Of a stretch of DNA of 64,000 nt, positions 26,401 through 40,447 are shown piece by piece. Numbering within the stretch: position 1 is the first letter of the stretch; every line of letters starts with the position of its first letter. Made by a program: the position numbers and the translations under genes. The DNA comes from Nymphaea colorata (Eukaryota; Streptophyta; Magnoliopsida; Nymphaeales; Nymphaeaceae): the NCBI RefSeq assembly GCF_008831285.2, contig NC_045148.1:498001-562000 (forward strand). Reading direction: 5' to 3'. The notes beneath the pieces are model-generated. The model was not told where the DNA came from and did no database searches. It saw nothing but the letters and a program-made list of their open reading frames with translations.

Positions 26401-29400
26401 TCACTATAACACTATATAACAATACATAACACAACCACAATATATAACACTATAACACTAAATAACACTACAACACCGTACAACATTATAACAGTATACA
26501 ACACTTTATAATATTATAACAACATACAATAATGTATAACACTATAACATGATATAACACAATATAATAGTGTAACACTTTATAACACAATATAATATTA
26601 TAATATTATGTAACACTATAACACTATATATTACTACAACATTACAACAATATAACACTATATAACAAAATAACACAATGACATTACATAACACCATAAC
26701 ACAATGTAGTCATATATAACACTATAACATTATAACACTATATGACACTATATAACAGTAAAACAATATAACATTATAACACTATATAACAATACAACAT
26801 ATAATGCTACAATAATATACAACACTATATAATACTGTAACACTATTACACTATATAATACCATATAACACTATATAACGCCATATAACACTATATATCA
26901 CCATATAACATAATGATATTATATAACACTATAACATTATCACACTATATATGACTAGAACACTACATAATGTTATAAGGCTATGACACAATATAACACT
27001 ATATAACAATATATGACACAATAATTCTATATAACACTATAAAATTGTATAACATTATAACACTTTAACACTATAACATTAGAACCCTATATAACACTAT
27101 AAACTATATAACACTGTAACACCATAACACTAAATTATTCTATAACACTATATAACATTATATGATATTATGTTATACTATAACACTATGCTGTAGTATA
27201 CAACACTATAATACCATAATACTATATCAGAAAATAACACTATAAGACTTTAACACTCTAACACTATATTACACTATACCAACATAATGTTATAACATCA
27301 TATAACAATATAAGCCTATAACACAATGACATTATATGACACTATGACACTATGTAACACTATAAGACTATATAAAACTATAACACTATAACATTGTGTA
27401 ACACTATGATACAATATAACACTGTATAACCACATAACAAAAAAAACATAATATAACACTATATAATACTATAGTACTGTATGGCAATATAACATTAAAT
27501 AACATTATGTAACACCATAATACTATTAACACAATATAACTTGATAACACTACAAAAAACGATACAATAATGTATAACACTATAAAACTATAATACTATA
27601 TAACACTATAACAATATAACACTATAACACTATATATCACTCTTTATTAACACTATAATATTATATAACACAATACAACACTATAACATTTTAACAGTAT
27701 AAAAAACAATATAACACTATATACAACAATAACACTATTACACTATATAACATAAAATAACACTATATAACACAACAACACTATGACACTATAACACTAT
27801 CTAACACAACAATATTACATAAAACTACAATACAACATAACACTATAACATTATAACACTATAAAATTATATAACACTATGTGACACAATAACACAAATA
27901 TAACACTATAACAATATATAAAACTATAACATTGTGTAACATTATAACTGTATATGACACTATTTAATATTATAACACTATATAACACTTTATATTATTA
28001 TGACACTATATAACCCTATAACATTGTAACACTATGTAACACTGTAATAGTACATTACACTGTAACACTATATAACACAATAATACTGTGACACTATATA
28101 ACACTATAAAACTATATAACATTATAACATTGTATAACACTAAAACACTATATAACAATATAACAAAATAATTCTGTAACACAATATAACAATATAATAA
28201 CACTATAACACCATATAACACAATACAACAATATAATAACACTATAACACCATATAACACAATACAACAATATAATAACACTGTATAACACTATAACACC
28301 ATATAACACAATATAATAATAAAACACTATGACACTATAACAGTATATAAGACCATATAGCACTATAACACTACCACATTATAATACTATATAACACTAT
28401 AACACTATGACATTAGGTAACACTATATAACACTAAAACACTAAGTAACAACATATGACACTATAACAACATAACACTATAACATTTTAACATTATATGA
28501 CACTATATATCTTTATAACACTATAACAACATATAACACTACAACACTATTACAGTATATAACTATATGACACAATATCACTATATAACATTATATAATA
28601 CTATATATCACCATAACACTACATAAGACTATAACAATATGTAACGCTACATAACACGATATAACACTATAACATAATAATGTTATAATGTCAACAATAT
28701 ATAACACTATAACATTATACAACACTATTATGTTATATAACATTGTAACACTATAATACAATATAACAACATGACAATATTCTTCTATATAATACTATAA
28801 CACTCTAACACTCTAACACTACAACACTACAACATTGTGTAATACTATGATGCTTTAACACTATAAAACTATATAACTCTATAACACTATGTAAAACTAC
28901 ATAACACTATATAACTTATAATACTATAACATGACAACATTGTATGACATAATTCTTTATAAAAATATAATGCAATGTAATACTATATAACACTATAACA
29001 CTATTACATTATATAACTATACGCCAAAATATCAGTATAAAATACTCTATAACACTATATAGCACCATAACACTATGACAATATATAATGTTATATAACA
29101 CTATATAATACCATATAACACAATAACTCTATATTTCACTGTAACATTATAACATTACAACACTCAATATCACTCTAACCTTACATAACACTATAATCCA
29201 ACATAACATTATAATACTATATAACATTATATAACATTATATGACACTGTAATATTATTTGACACCACAATACACTATAACACTATGATACTATAGCATT
29301 ATATAACAATATAACATTCTTACGGTATGACACTCTAACACTATTACACTATAACACTATATTACACAATATGACACAATAACACTATAACACTATATAA

Positions 29401-32400
29401 TACTATAAGACTCTATAGCACTATGTAACACTATAAGACTCTATAACACTATATAACAATATAAAATTATAACATTATAAAACTATATAACGCTATAACA
29501 CTATATGACTGTATAACATTATAGCACTATAAAACTGTATAATTCTATAACACTCTATAACATTATATAACATAAAACACTATGTGGCACGGTAATATAA
29601 TGATACAATAAAACAATATAACACTATAGAGCACTAACACTATAACACTATATGACACTATAGTATAAGCCTATAACACAATAACATTATATAACACACT
29701 AAAAATAGTACAATACTATAACACCATAACAATATATAACACTATATAGCATTATGTATCAGAGAACAACAATGTATAACACTATATAACACTATAAAAC
29801 TATAAAACACTATAATACTATATGACACTATAACACTATAGAACACAATATAGCCCTATATAACACAATAAAACTATAACACAATAATACTCTATAACAC
29901 TATAATACTACGACGTTGTAGCACAACATAGCACTATATAACATTATGACACTATATAAAATTATAGCACTATAGTACTATAACGCTATAATACAATATA
30001 ACACTATATAACACTACAAACCCACAAGACCATATGACACTAAAAATAATTTATAACCCTATATAATACAAAAATACTAAATAAAATATAATACTACATA
30101 ACTCTATAGAACACTACAATACTATATAACATTATAATAATATATGACACTATAACATTATAACGTTATAATACTATATAACACTACACAACTATATGAC
30201 ATTATAACAGTGTAACATTATAACACTATAACACCATAAAAAACTATAATACTATGTAACACTTAAACAATATATCACACAATATAGCACTATATAACAC
30301 TCTAACACTACAATACTATATAACTGTATATAACACTATGATGCTATAACAATAAGTATAGCACAATATAACACTATATAACACAATAACATTGTAACAC
30401 TAGGACACTATTCAATATTATATAACACTACAACACTATATAATACTATAACGATATAATACTATACCGCTATTTAACACAATATAACACTTTAACACTA
30501 TGTAACATTATATACCATTATAACACTATACAACACCATACAATACCATAACACTATGTAATACTATAACACCGCATAACACTATATAACACCAAAACAT
30601 ATATAACACCATACAACATTGTAATACTATATAATAATATAACACTATATAAAACTATAATACTATATAAAAGTATATAACACTATAACATTAGAACAAT
30701 ACATAACACTGTAACACCATATAAGTCTGTGTCACTATATAACTCTATAATACTATATCACACTATATAACATCATATAATTCTATCTTACTATATAACC
30801 TATAACACTCTACAACACAATAACACTATATAAGATTATTACAGTATATAACATCGTAACATTATACAACACTAAATAATACCATAAAACTATATGACAT
30901 TATAGCACTATATAACAAAATAACAATATATATCACCAAAACACTGTTACACTAGATAACACTGTAACACTACATTACACTATAACACTATACAACATTA
31001 TATAACACTATAATACTAGACAATAGTATAATTACATGTACACAATTACACTATGTAACACCATAGCAGTATTACACTATATAACAATATAACATTGTAT
31101 AACACTATAACACCATAACACTATAACATTGTATAACACTATAGCAATATGACACTATTATACTAAATAACATATAATACTATCTAACACTATCATGATA
31201 TATAACAACATATAACACTATATAACATTGTATAGCACCATAACACAAAACAATTACATCACGTAACTCTATAACACTATAATATTATATAAAACTATAA
31301 CACTATTACACTAAATTACATTATAATACTATATAACAATAAATAATAACATAACACTATAACACCGCAAAACAAAAAATTATATGACACTATATAACAA
31401 TATAAAGATTTGAGTATATAACACAACAAAACACTATAACACTCTATAATGCCATCACAGTTCATAACACTATTACACTATAGCATTATAAAAAAACTAT
31501 GACATTTTGTAATGTTGTAGCAGTATATCAACATTTACCATTATATCACACCATAACACTATCACACAATAGCAATATATGACACTATATGCCACTATAA
31601 ATGTGTAACACTATATAACACTATGTAATACTATAGAATATATAACATTATATAGTATATAATACTATATAATACTATAACACTATGTAATACTATATAA
31701 TTTTATAACTCTATCTAACACTGTAAAACACTACAACACTCTAATACTATAACACTATAAAACACTATACCATCATATAACACCACAACAAGAAAAGAAT
31801 GTAGAACTCTATATATCACTATGAAACAAAAACAATATAACACTATATAATACTATAACACTATATAACACTTAACATTATATAACACTATGCCATTATA
31901 TAACACTGCATAACACTATAACACTATAACAACATATAACACTATTACACTATATAACACTATAAAACACAATATAATACTATAACACTATATCCTTGTA
32001 TAATAGTATAATACTAAAACACAATAACACTATTTAACACTATATAATACTACATGACACTATATAACACTGTATAACACTATTACACTATATAACATTA
32101 TGTAACACTATTACTATATAATTCTATATATCACCATAACACTATAACATTATATAATTCTATAACAGCATATAACAATGTATCATTGTGTAACACTATA
32201 TAATGTTATAACACTATAGGACACCATAACACTATAACGTTATAACACAATATATTACTATAACACAATATAACATTATAATACTATATAACACTATGAC
32301 AATATAACACTATGTAACACTATATAACACTCTAACACTATATGACACCATAACACTATATAACATTATAACACTATACAACACAATAACATAATATAAC

Positions 32401-33390
32401 ACTATAACGCTACATAACACCACATAGTACTACAACTGTGCAATACTACAACACTATATTACAACATAACACAATGACATTATATTACACAATATAGCAC
32501 TACGACACTATTACACTATATAACACAACAGTACTATATAAAAATATATAGCACCATGACACTATATATAACACAATAACACTATATAACGCTATATAAC
32601 ACTATATATTGCTATATAATGCCATATAACACTATAACACTTTAACATTGTAACACTATAACACACTATGACATTACATAACACTACAAAACTATGTCAC
32701 ATTATAACACTATATAAACTATAACAATATATAGCATTATAACATTATATAACAATATAATACACTATAACACCACAACACCATAATACTATATAACACT
32801 ACAAGCCTGTACAAAATTATAACACTATAATACTGTGTAACACTACATAACACTATATAACACTATAATCTTACACAACACTATAACATAACACCTTAAC
32901 ACCGTATAATTCTACAACACTATATAACACTACATGACATTATATAACACTATAACACTATAATACCATAATACTATAACACAATATACCACTATAACAC
33001 CTTAACACTATAACTATTTGACACTATAATATTATATAACACTATAAGCCTATGACACAGTAACATTATTTAACCCTATGTCACTGTGTAATACTAAGGC
33101 ACTATAACACTTTATAACACTATATATAACACTATATGTAACACTAAAACAATATATAACACTATAATACAATATAACATAGTGTAACACTATAACACCA
33201 TATATACCTATTCACACTAAAAACACTATGCAACACTATATATTTCTATAATACTATGCCTAACTGTAACACTACATAACACTATAATATTATATAACAG
33301 AATAGCACCACAACATTGTAGCACAATAACACTATATAACACTATATATTGCTATGCAACAATATAATACTACATGACATTATAACACTA
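23453..33390. repeat. ATAACACTAT minisatellite array, right arm
   Basis: Continuation of the same array after the LTR insertion, with the same orientation and G-poor plus strand. The first kilobase continues the higher-order unit cut by the LTR element. Further in, other anchors recur, such as ATAAGCCTATAACACAAT near 27312 and 29675 and a variant near 33045. It ends at a T-run and CT microsatellite where LINE sequence begins. Minus-strand reading frames near 28006-28363 (Tyr/Ile/Val/Leu-rich) are translated repeat. Confidence 0.97.
28190..28316. repeat. 39-bp tandem triplication inside the array
   Basis: The word AATATAATAACACT followed by ATAACACCATATAACACAAT recurs at 28191, 28230 and 28269; the third copy has a short insertion. 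It is cleaner than the surrounding repeat and therefore recent. Confidence 0.85.
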
Positions 33391-33396
33391 TATTTT

Positions 33397-33414
33397 TCTC
33401 TCTCTCTCTCTCTC
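33397..33414. repeat. (TC)n at the satellite/LINE junction
   Basis: A run of about nine TC units follows a T-run at the very end of the satellite and directly precedes LINE endonuclease sequence. Confidence 0.9.
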
Positions 33415-36400
33415 TTGCGTGCTGGAATGTGCGGGGCCTGAGTGCCCATTATCGGTGTAGATATCTCTCATCTTGGGTCCGTCAACATGGACCTTCAGTG
33501 CTTATCACAATTGAGACCAAGCTATCTGTGATCTCTTATGCTTGTGTTCATACGTTGTTGCGTCAGCCGGCCTTTGGGTTCCTTCCTACTAATAGGGCCG
33601 CTGGTGGCATCCTGCTGGCTTGGTCTCCACCTCTTACAGGGGTGGTTGTGCATGTTGGTAGGTACTCTATCTCAGCCTCTATCAATGGTCTCTGGCCCAA
33701 TGACTCTGTCTTAGTTACTGCAGTTTATGGCCCTTGCGTTGAGACTTTGTAGGACTAGCTGTGGGCTGAGCTGCATCATGCTTGACAGATTGCTCCTTTG
33801 CCTTGGCTTTTGGCAGGAGACTTCAATTGTTTGCTTAGCCTTACTGATTCATCGTCCCTTATCACTTCTGGTCCGTGTATGTTTGCTTTTTGCCCGTTCG
33901 TTGAAGAGTTCGGTCTTTTTGACGTGCCTCTGGATAATGGTGAGTTTACTTGGTCCAACAATAGGAATCCTCTCATTCTCCGTAAGTTGGACCGTGTCTT
34001 CCTCTCGCCTGAGTTGTTCTCTGTTTTCCCTTCGTCTTCCTTGGTTCTAGGACCAAGGCACTTGTCTGATCATGCTCCACTGCTCCTTTCCCTTCTTCGG
34101 GGTAGGGCTGGTACCGGGTGCGCCAGGTTCCGTTTTCAGCTTTGGTGGCTCCGTGATGAGTCCTTTGTGGCTGTTGTCCCTAAATAGTGAGCTCACATCG
34201 TCAATGGTAGGTGGGCTGCTTTTAGGATCTCGCGGAAGTTGCATTCCATCAAGAATAAGGTCTTTGCTTGGAAACGCATTTTCTGGAGTGGCAAATTTTC
34301 TAAGCTGACTGTTTGGGATGAGGAGATCCTGTCCATCCAGTCTTTTGACAATATTTCTGTAGATCAGTCTTCTCATCTCCTTTGTCTCTAGTGTCTTGCT
34401 CAGGAGTGGCAGGTTAGGGAGTCCATCTATTGGCAGCAGCATTCTAGGCTGGGTTGGCTTTCGAATGGAGACCAGAATTCTAGATTCTTACACTTGGCCA
34501 CCTCTAAAAGGCGCCGCCAGGCGTTGCTACAGTCCATGGTTGTCGGCCACAGAGTTTTTTTTGGTGATGACATTCTCCCAGCTTTGACTGCTCATTTTCG
34601 ATATTTCTACTCTAAACCTCTTCGCTTTTGTGCCCCATTGCCAGACTTTCACCTCTCCTCCCTCTCCGTCTTGTGTGCGATCTCTCTTAAGCTGCCCTTT
34701 CTGCACCAAGAGATCAAAAACGCTATTTGGGCCCTTGGCTCTAGTAAGGCACCCGACATTGATGGTTTCCCTATTGAATTTTTTTGCACCTTTTGGGAGG
34801 CTTATAGTGCTGATGTGTTTGTGTTTTGTGATGAGTTTGCCTCCAACTCCATCTTTCTTAAGGAATTTAATGGAGCCACCTACGTCTTGGTGCCTAAGCG
34901 TCCTAACCCTACGGACGTCACCCACTTTCGCCCGATCTCCATCTTAGGCACACCTTATAAGATTATTGCTAAGTTGCTTACCTTGTGGCTTGCGCCTGTT
35001 TTGCCTTCTATCGTTAACCCATTACAGGTTGTGTTCATCAAGGGTCGGCGTTTGCATGACGCGGTTGTCATGGGCAATGAGGTTGTTCACTCCCTATACT
35101 TTCTGCATCTTCCTTCATTCATCCTTAAGTTGGACATCTCTAAGGCCTTTGATTCGGTTAGTTGAGAGTTCCTTTCTGACCTCCTCACCTGCCTTGCTTT
35201 TGGCCCATCGTTTAGGCAGCGGATCCTTTCGCTTGTCACTGGGGCTCAGCTTGCAGTCTCCTTTAATGGGTTGTGGGGTGATTTCTTTTGTCTCGGTCGT
35301 GGCCTTCGTCAGGGTTGTCCGTTATCGTCTTTACTTTTCAACCTAGTTGTTGAGTGCTTTTCTGCTTTATTTCATCATGCTGCGGTCGTTGGCTTCCTCA
35401 TAACGCATTCATTCCCCACTTACAGGCCTTCTCCACCCATCAGTATGTTGACGACTTTCTCCTGTTTGGCATTGCTTCTCACCAACAGATTGTAAAAACT
35501 TGGCTCATTCTTCGGGTTTTCGAGCTCATCTTGGGTCTTTCTATTAATTCCTTTAAATCTCACATTTCCCTCATCTACGCGGATCCGGCCATGGTACTTC
35601 TTGCAGAAGCTTGTTTTAGGTATAAGGTTGTTGGCCTGCCTATGGTCTATTTAGGTCTTCAGATTACCTTGTCGCCTCCTGCGCCCTCCTTTTGTTATTG
35701 AGTGGAGCAAAAGCTTGTAGATTGCCTTCAGTGTTGGCAAGAAAAGTTGTTTTCTCTCTCAAGTCGTATTACTCTTACTAAACATTGTCTTGCGTCTGTC
35801 TCCCTCCATGCTTTGACGGTCTTTTGACCTTCTGTAGCTGTTCTGAATAGGTTTGACAGAATTATTCGTAATTTCATTTGGGATGGTGATCGACTTTCAG
35901 ATCGCCTTGCGCACTGGGATATGGTTCCCTTTCCCCGTCTTCTTGGGGGTTCTGGGGTTACCAATCTTAGCCGGGCTTGTGAGTCTTCTCTGTGTTTTTG
36001 GTTGTGGCGTCTGACAGCTGAGTACTCTCTCATCATCTGACAACTGAGTACTCTCTCAACACCCTTTTCATTTGCTCCATATTTGACCTGCCTTCTCATA
36101 GTGTTTGGAATAGTTCCATCTCTCACACCTCTCCCTCTCGCTTTTGGTGTGACCTGCTTTCTGCCCTTCTTCTTTTCCTCCGCTTTGCTAACCTCTCATC
36201 GTTTGCACCCCCTTCTTGTCCTCTTTTACCTTCTCGGGGTTTCACCTTTTCTTCTTGCTATTTGGCTTCCTATGGTTCTTCCATGGCATCGCTCCCACCC
36301 CAATCCCTTTGGTCCCCTGGCCCTTCTCCTTGTGCCATTACTTTTGCTTGGCTTCTTTTTGCTGGCCACATCAACAGTTTTGACCACTTGCAGCACATTG

Positions 36401-36928
36401 GTATCAGCTTAGCTAACCGGTGTCCACTCTGTCTCACTGCGGCTGAGTCTCGAGTCCACCTTTTTACTTTGTGCCTTTTTTTCTTTAGTATTCTTGCCTC
36501 TGTTTGGCCTTCCCTTGTTAGTAGTCTTTCAGACCTACCCTCAATTCGTCTTCTTTTCCTCTTCTATTCTTCCCCCCACTTGGCTGTTTTCTGGGGTCGT
36601 GTTTGGAGGTTGTGACTCATTTAATCTTGGTGGTGCATTTGGGAGGAGCGCAACAACAGAGTTTTCACAGGCACCTTCTCTTCACCGGAGTCTGTGGCTC
36701 GTCTTGTGCAGGGGGATGTCCATTTTGCCACTCGGCTGCGGTGGCATCCTTTTTCTGCGGCTGGATGAGGGTGTCATTCCGTCCTTTCACTCTTTCCCCA
36801 CCCCTCTTATTTCGTTTTTTGTAAGTTGTAATGTATATTTCATATTTTGCTTCTGTCTTGCGGTCTGTTACTGTAATTAGGAGACTTCTTGTCCCCAAAT
36901 TTTGGTATACATTCCCATTTTATCGGCT
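33415..36928 (+). mobile_element. LINE (L1-like non-LTR retrotransposon), copy A1, decayed
   Basis: The copy starts at the endonuclease N-terminus (ACWNVRGLS), so the gag-like ORF1 is absent. Endonuclease: ETKL, GDFN and SDHAPL catalytic text (33.42-34.09 kb) with internal stops. Reverse transcriptase: 34.69-35.70 kb with GSSKAPDIDGFPIEFF, FRPISILGTPYKIIAKLL, LKLDISKAFDSVS, GLRQGCPLS and QYVDDFLLF (35441 onward, in a shifted frame). A zinc-finger reverse-transcriptase tail (zf-RVT, SLANRCPLCLTAAESRVHLF) lies near 36.4 kb. The 3' end carries CTTCTTGTCCCCAAATTTT. Stops and frameshifts break it in several places. This family copies itself by target-primed reverse transcription. Confidence 0.93.
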
Positions 36929-36951
36929 CCCTCCCTCTCTCTCTCTCTCTT
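36929..36951. repeat. CT-rich microsatellite between the two LINE copies
   Basis: CTCC CTCC then a CT run, lying exactly between the 3' end of copy A1 and the truncated 5' start of copy A2. Confidence 0.88.
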
Positions 36952-39160
36952 TTGAGCAGCCCTTCCTGCACCAAAAGATCAAAGACGTTGTCTGGGCCCT
37001 TGGCTCTGGTAAGGCGTCCGACATTGATGGTTTTCTTATTGAATTTTTTTGCACCTTTTGGGAGACTTGTAGCGCTGATGTGTTTGCGTTTTGTGATGAG
37101 TTTGCCTCCAACTCCGTCTTTCTCAAAGAATTTAATCGAGCCACTTGGGCCTTGGTGTCTAAGTGTGCTAACCCTATGGATGTCACCCACTTTCGCCTGA
37201 TTTCCATATTGGGCACACCTTACAAGATGATTGCTAAGTTGTTTTCCTTACGACTTGCACCTGTTTTGCTTTCTATCATTAACCCCTTCCAAGTTGCTTT
37301 CACCAAGGGTCGGCATTTGCATGACGCTGTTGTCCTGGCCAATGAGGTTGTTCACTCCCTATATTATCTGCATCTTCCTTCCTTCATATTTAAATTGGAC
37401 ATCTCTAAGGTCTTTGATTCAGTTAGTTAGGAGTTCTTTTCTGACCTCCTCACCCACCTTGCTTTTGGTCCGTCGTTTAGGCAGTAGATCCTTTCGCTTG
37501 TCACTGGGGCCCAGCTTGCGGTCTCCTTCAATGGGTTGTGTGGTGATTTTATTTGTCTCGGTCGTGGCCTTCATCAGGGTTGTCCGTTATCGCATTTGCT
37601 TTTCAACTTAGTTGCAGAGTGTTTTTCTATTTTATTTCATCACGCTGCGGTCGTTGGCTTCCTCACATCGCATTCACTCCCCCACCTACAGGCCTTCTCT
37701 ACCCTTCAGTATGTTGATGACTTTCTTCTATTTGACACTGCTTCTCGCCAACAGATTGTGAGAACTTGGCTCATCCTTGAGAACTTGGCTCATCCTTTGG
37801 GTTTTTTAGCTTATATCGAGTCTTTCTATTAATTTCTCTAAGTGTCACTTTTCCCTCATACACGTGGATCCTACCATGGTACTTGTTGAAGCTTGCTTTG
37901 GGTGTAAGGCTGTTGGCCTGCTTATGGACTATTTGGAGTTGTCACCTCATGCACCCTCCTTTTGGGATAGAGTGGAGCAGAAGCTTGTTGATCACCTTCA
38001 ATATTAGCAGGAAAAGTTGCTTTCTCTCTCAAGTTGTATTACTCTTGCTAAACATTGTCTTGTGTTTGTTTTCCTTCATATTCTGATGGTCTTTCGACCT
38101 CCTGTGGCTATTTTGAATAGGTTTGACAAAATCATTCGTCATTTTATTTGGGATGGTGATCAGCCTTCGGATCGTCTTGCGCGTTGGGATATGGTTGCTT
38201 TTTCGTGACTTCTAGGGGGTGTTGGGGTCACCAACTTTAGTCGAGCTTGTAAGTCTTCTCTGTGTTCTTGGTGTTGGTGTCTGGCAACTGAGCACTCTCC
38301 CATCACCCTATTCATTTTATCCAAATTTGACTTGCCTTCCCCAAGCGTTTGGAGTAGTTTCATCTCTCACACCTCTCTTTCTCAGGTGCTACATGTTTTC
38401 CACCCTTCCTCTTTTCCTCCATCTTGTTGACCTATCATCGTTTGCATCCTCATCCTAGCCTCTTTCACCTTCCCGTGATTTCACTTTTTCTTCTTGGCTT
38501 CCTTTGTTCCTTCTGTGGCGTCGCTTCCACCCCGATCCCTTTGGTCCTCTGGCCATTCTCCTCGTGTCTTTGTTTTTGTTTGACTCCTTCTTGCTGGTCA
38601 CATCAACACTTTTGACTTCTTGAGTGTCTTGGCATCAGTTTAGCTAACCAGTGTCCCCTCTGTCTAGCCGCGGCTGAGTCTCGGGTCAACCTTTTTACCT
38701 TTTGCCCTTTCTTCTTTAGTGTTGTTGCCTTTGCCTGGCCTTCCCTTGTTTGTAGTCTTTCAGACCCACCCTCCATTCGTCTTCTTTTTCTCTTCTGTCC
38801 TTCCCCCCACTTGTCTGTTTCCTAGGGTCGTTTATGGAGGTTGTGGCTCATTTCAGCTTGGTGGAGCATTTGAGAGGAGCGCAACAACAGGGTCTTTAGG
38901 GGTACCTTCTCTTCGCCAGAGTTTGTGGCTCACCTTGTGCAGGGAGATGTCCATTTTTGCCATTCGGCTGCGACATCATCCTCCTTCTGTGGCTGGGTGA
39001 TGGTGTCGTTCTGTCCTTCCACTCTTTCCCCACCCCTCTTATTTCGTTTTTCTGTGAGTTGTATTGTATATTTCGTCTTTTTGCTTCTGTCTTACGATTT
39101 GTTTTTGTAACTAAGGAACTTCTTGTCCCCAAATTTTGATGTTGATTCCCATTTTATCTG
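36952..39160 (+). mobile_element. LINE copy A2, same family, 5'-truncated in the reverse transcriptase
   Basis: Homology to copy A1 begins at PFLHQKIKD in the N-terminal part of the reverse transcriptase. It continues with GSGKASDIDGFLIEFF, LKLDISKVFDSVS, GLHQGCPLS and QYVDDFLLF (near 37708), a decayed zf-RVT tail, and the same terminal sequence CTTCTTGTCCCCAAATTTT. The endonuclease is missing. It is interrupted by several stops and frameshifts. Head-to-tail placement after A1, on the same strand, suggests serial insertion at the CT tract or template jumping. Confidence 0.92.
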
Positions 39161-39163
39161 TTC

Positions 39164-39198
<35 letters not shown>

Positions 39199-39400
39199 GT
39201 TTCCATTGGAGATTTCCATTGGAGATCCGTTAAGGTGGGGTGACCAGCAGCTGGACACCCCACTCTCTCTCACTCTATTTCTTTCTCTCTCTCTCTTTTC
39301 TTTTGTGTTTCCGTTTGGACCCTCCAATTGGAAACAAAGGGCAAGACTAAAAGTCACCCGTCTTTCTCTCTCTCTCTCTCTCTCCCCACATTCTTTCCTA
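39161..39400. repeat. CT-rich tract after LINE copy A2
   Basis: Long CT/TC runs (39161-39198, about 39265-39300 and 39363-39384) are separated by a short unique segment containing a direct repeat of TTTCCATTGGAGAT (39200-39226). No gene is evident. Confidence 0.8.
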
Positions 39401-40440
39401 TATATTATTTTGATTATTGTTTTTTATGTTTAACACTATTTTTGTGGATGTTATATATGTGACAATTTTTGTCATGATACCTACATTTGCACCTAACAAC
39501 ATTAAGGTAACTTCTTCAGGTGAACCAAATAGGTAGGCAAGGTGGAACATAAAATGAAAATTATATGGACTTGTCATCATTAACTTAAGACTTAGCAATT
39601 TATTATGATGTTTGTTTATTGACAATGTTGAGCTTATTTTTATATGTTTTTTCTTTACTAGTGTGTGTTATATTATCACTAATATTCACATAATGAAATG
39701 CAAGGACCAAGGTGGACATGCAATGGATCGAGCATTATTTTGTGGTTGCTGGTGGCTGCTTTGATTACATAAGAATCGTCATCATTTTCAAGTCATGAAC
39801 TTGACTGAACAATATGGGTTTTCTTTTTAGTCATATAACTATCATAATATACATTTTGTTGTTTCCAAAAGATTGCATCTAAATATTTTTGTGTTTATAA
39901 TTGGATGATGTTTTCTTTTATAATATATGGATTTTATGTCATTTATATAGGGGAGAGAGGGTGAGAGAGAGAACAAGAATGAGAAAAGACAAAGAGAATA
40001 TTATGTTGGTTAGTAGATTTTAGGTTGCTTGTATTTGCGGAAATGGAAAGAGTGTGAGAGTACTTTTTGTTAGTTTAGATGTTTTTTTACATATTTTATT
40101 GTTTTTTATTATATGTCAATTTTAAGTCTCTCATGTATAAAAAGAGAAAAGGAAACAGAGAGTGAAGGCTTCTATTTGTTTGCATTTTTAATATGTATCC
40201 TAAAATATTTTCTTTTGTCATATGTGAATATTGAGAAAAAAAGTATTTTTATTAGTTATGTATTTTTTATTGTAGAGAGAGAGAAGTACATAAAGATAGA
40301 AAAGTGCAAAAAATGTTTGTCTAGTTAATTAAACAAACGAGAGACAGAACAAGTTGAAAATTTTGTCCTTATAAATAAACGCTGGACAAAATTACAACTT
40401 GTTTATATGAATAAGAAGTTGTTCTTAGGACACCTGTCCA
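39401..40440. other. AT-rich intergenic DNA, no gene seen
   Basis: A/T-rich sequence with only short frames in all six readings. No recognisable protein, RNA or transposon terminus was found. Confidence 0.5.
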
Positions 40441-40447
40441 AAAAACT

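Noticed and set aside
28006-28363. Minus-strand frames rich in Tyr/Ile/Val/Leu resembling membrane peptides
   Set aside because: They are translations of the satellite unit and follow its period.
7431-33390. CRISPR-like regularly spaced repeats
   Set aside because: Units are contiguous, 8-10 bp and degenerate, with no unique spacers, in a plant genome. This is a minisatellite.
33776-36126. Minus-strand frames of up to 132 codons over LINE A1
   Set aside because: They overlap recognisable endonuclease and reverse transcriptase on the plus strand and have no homology of their own.
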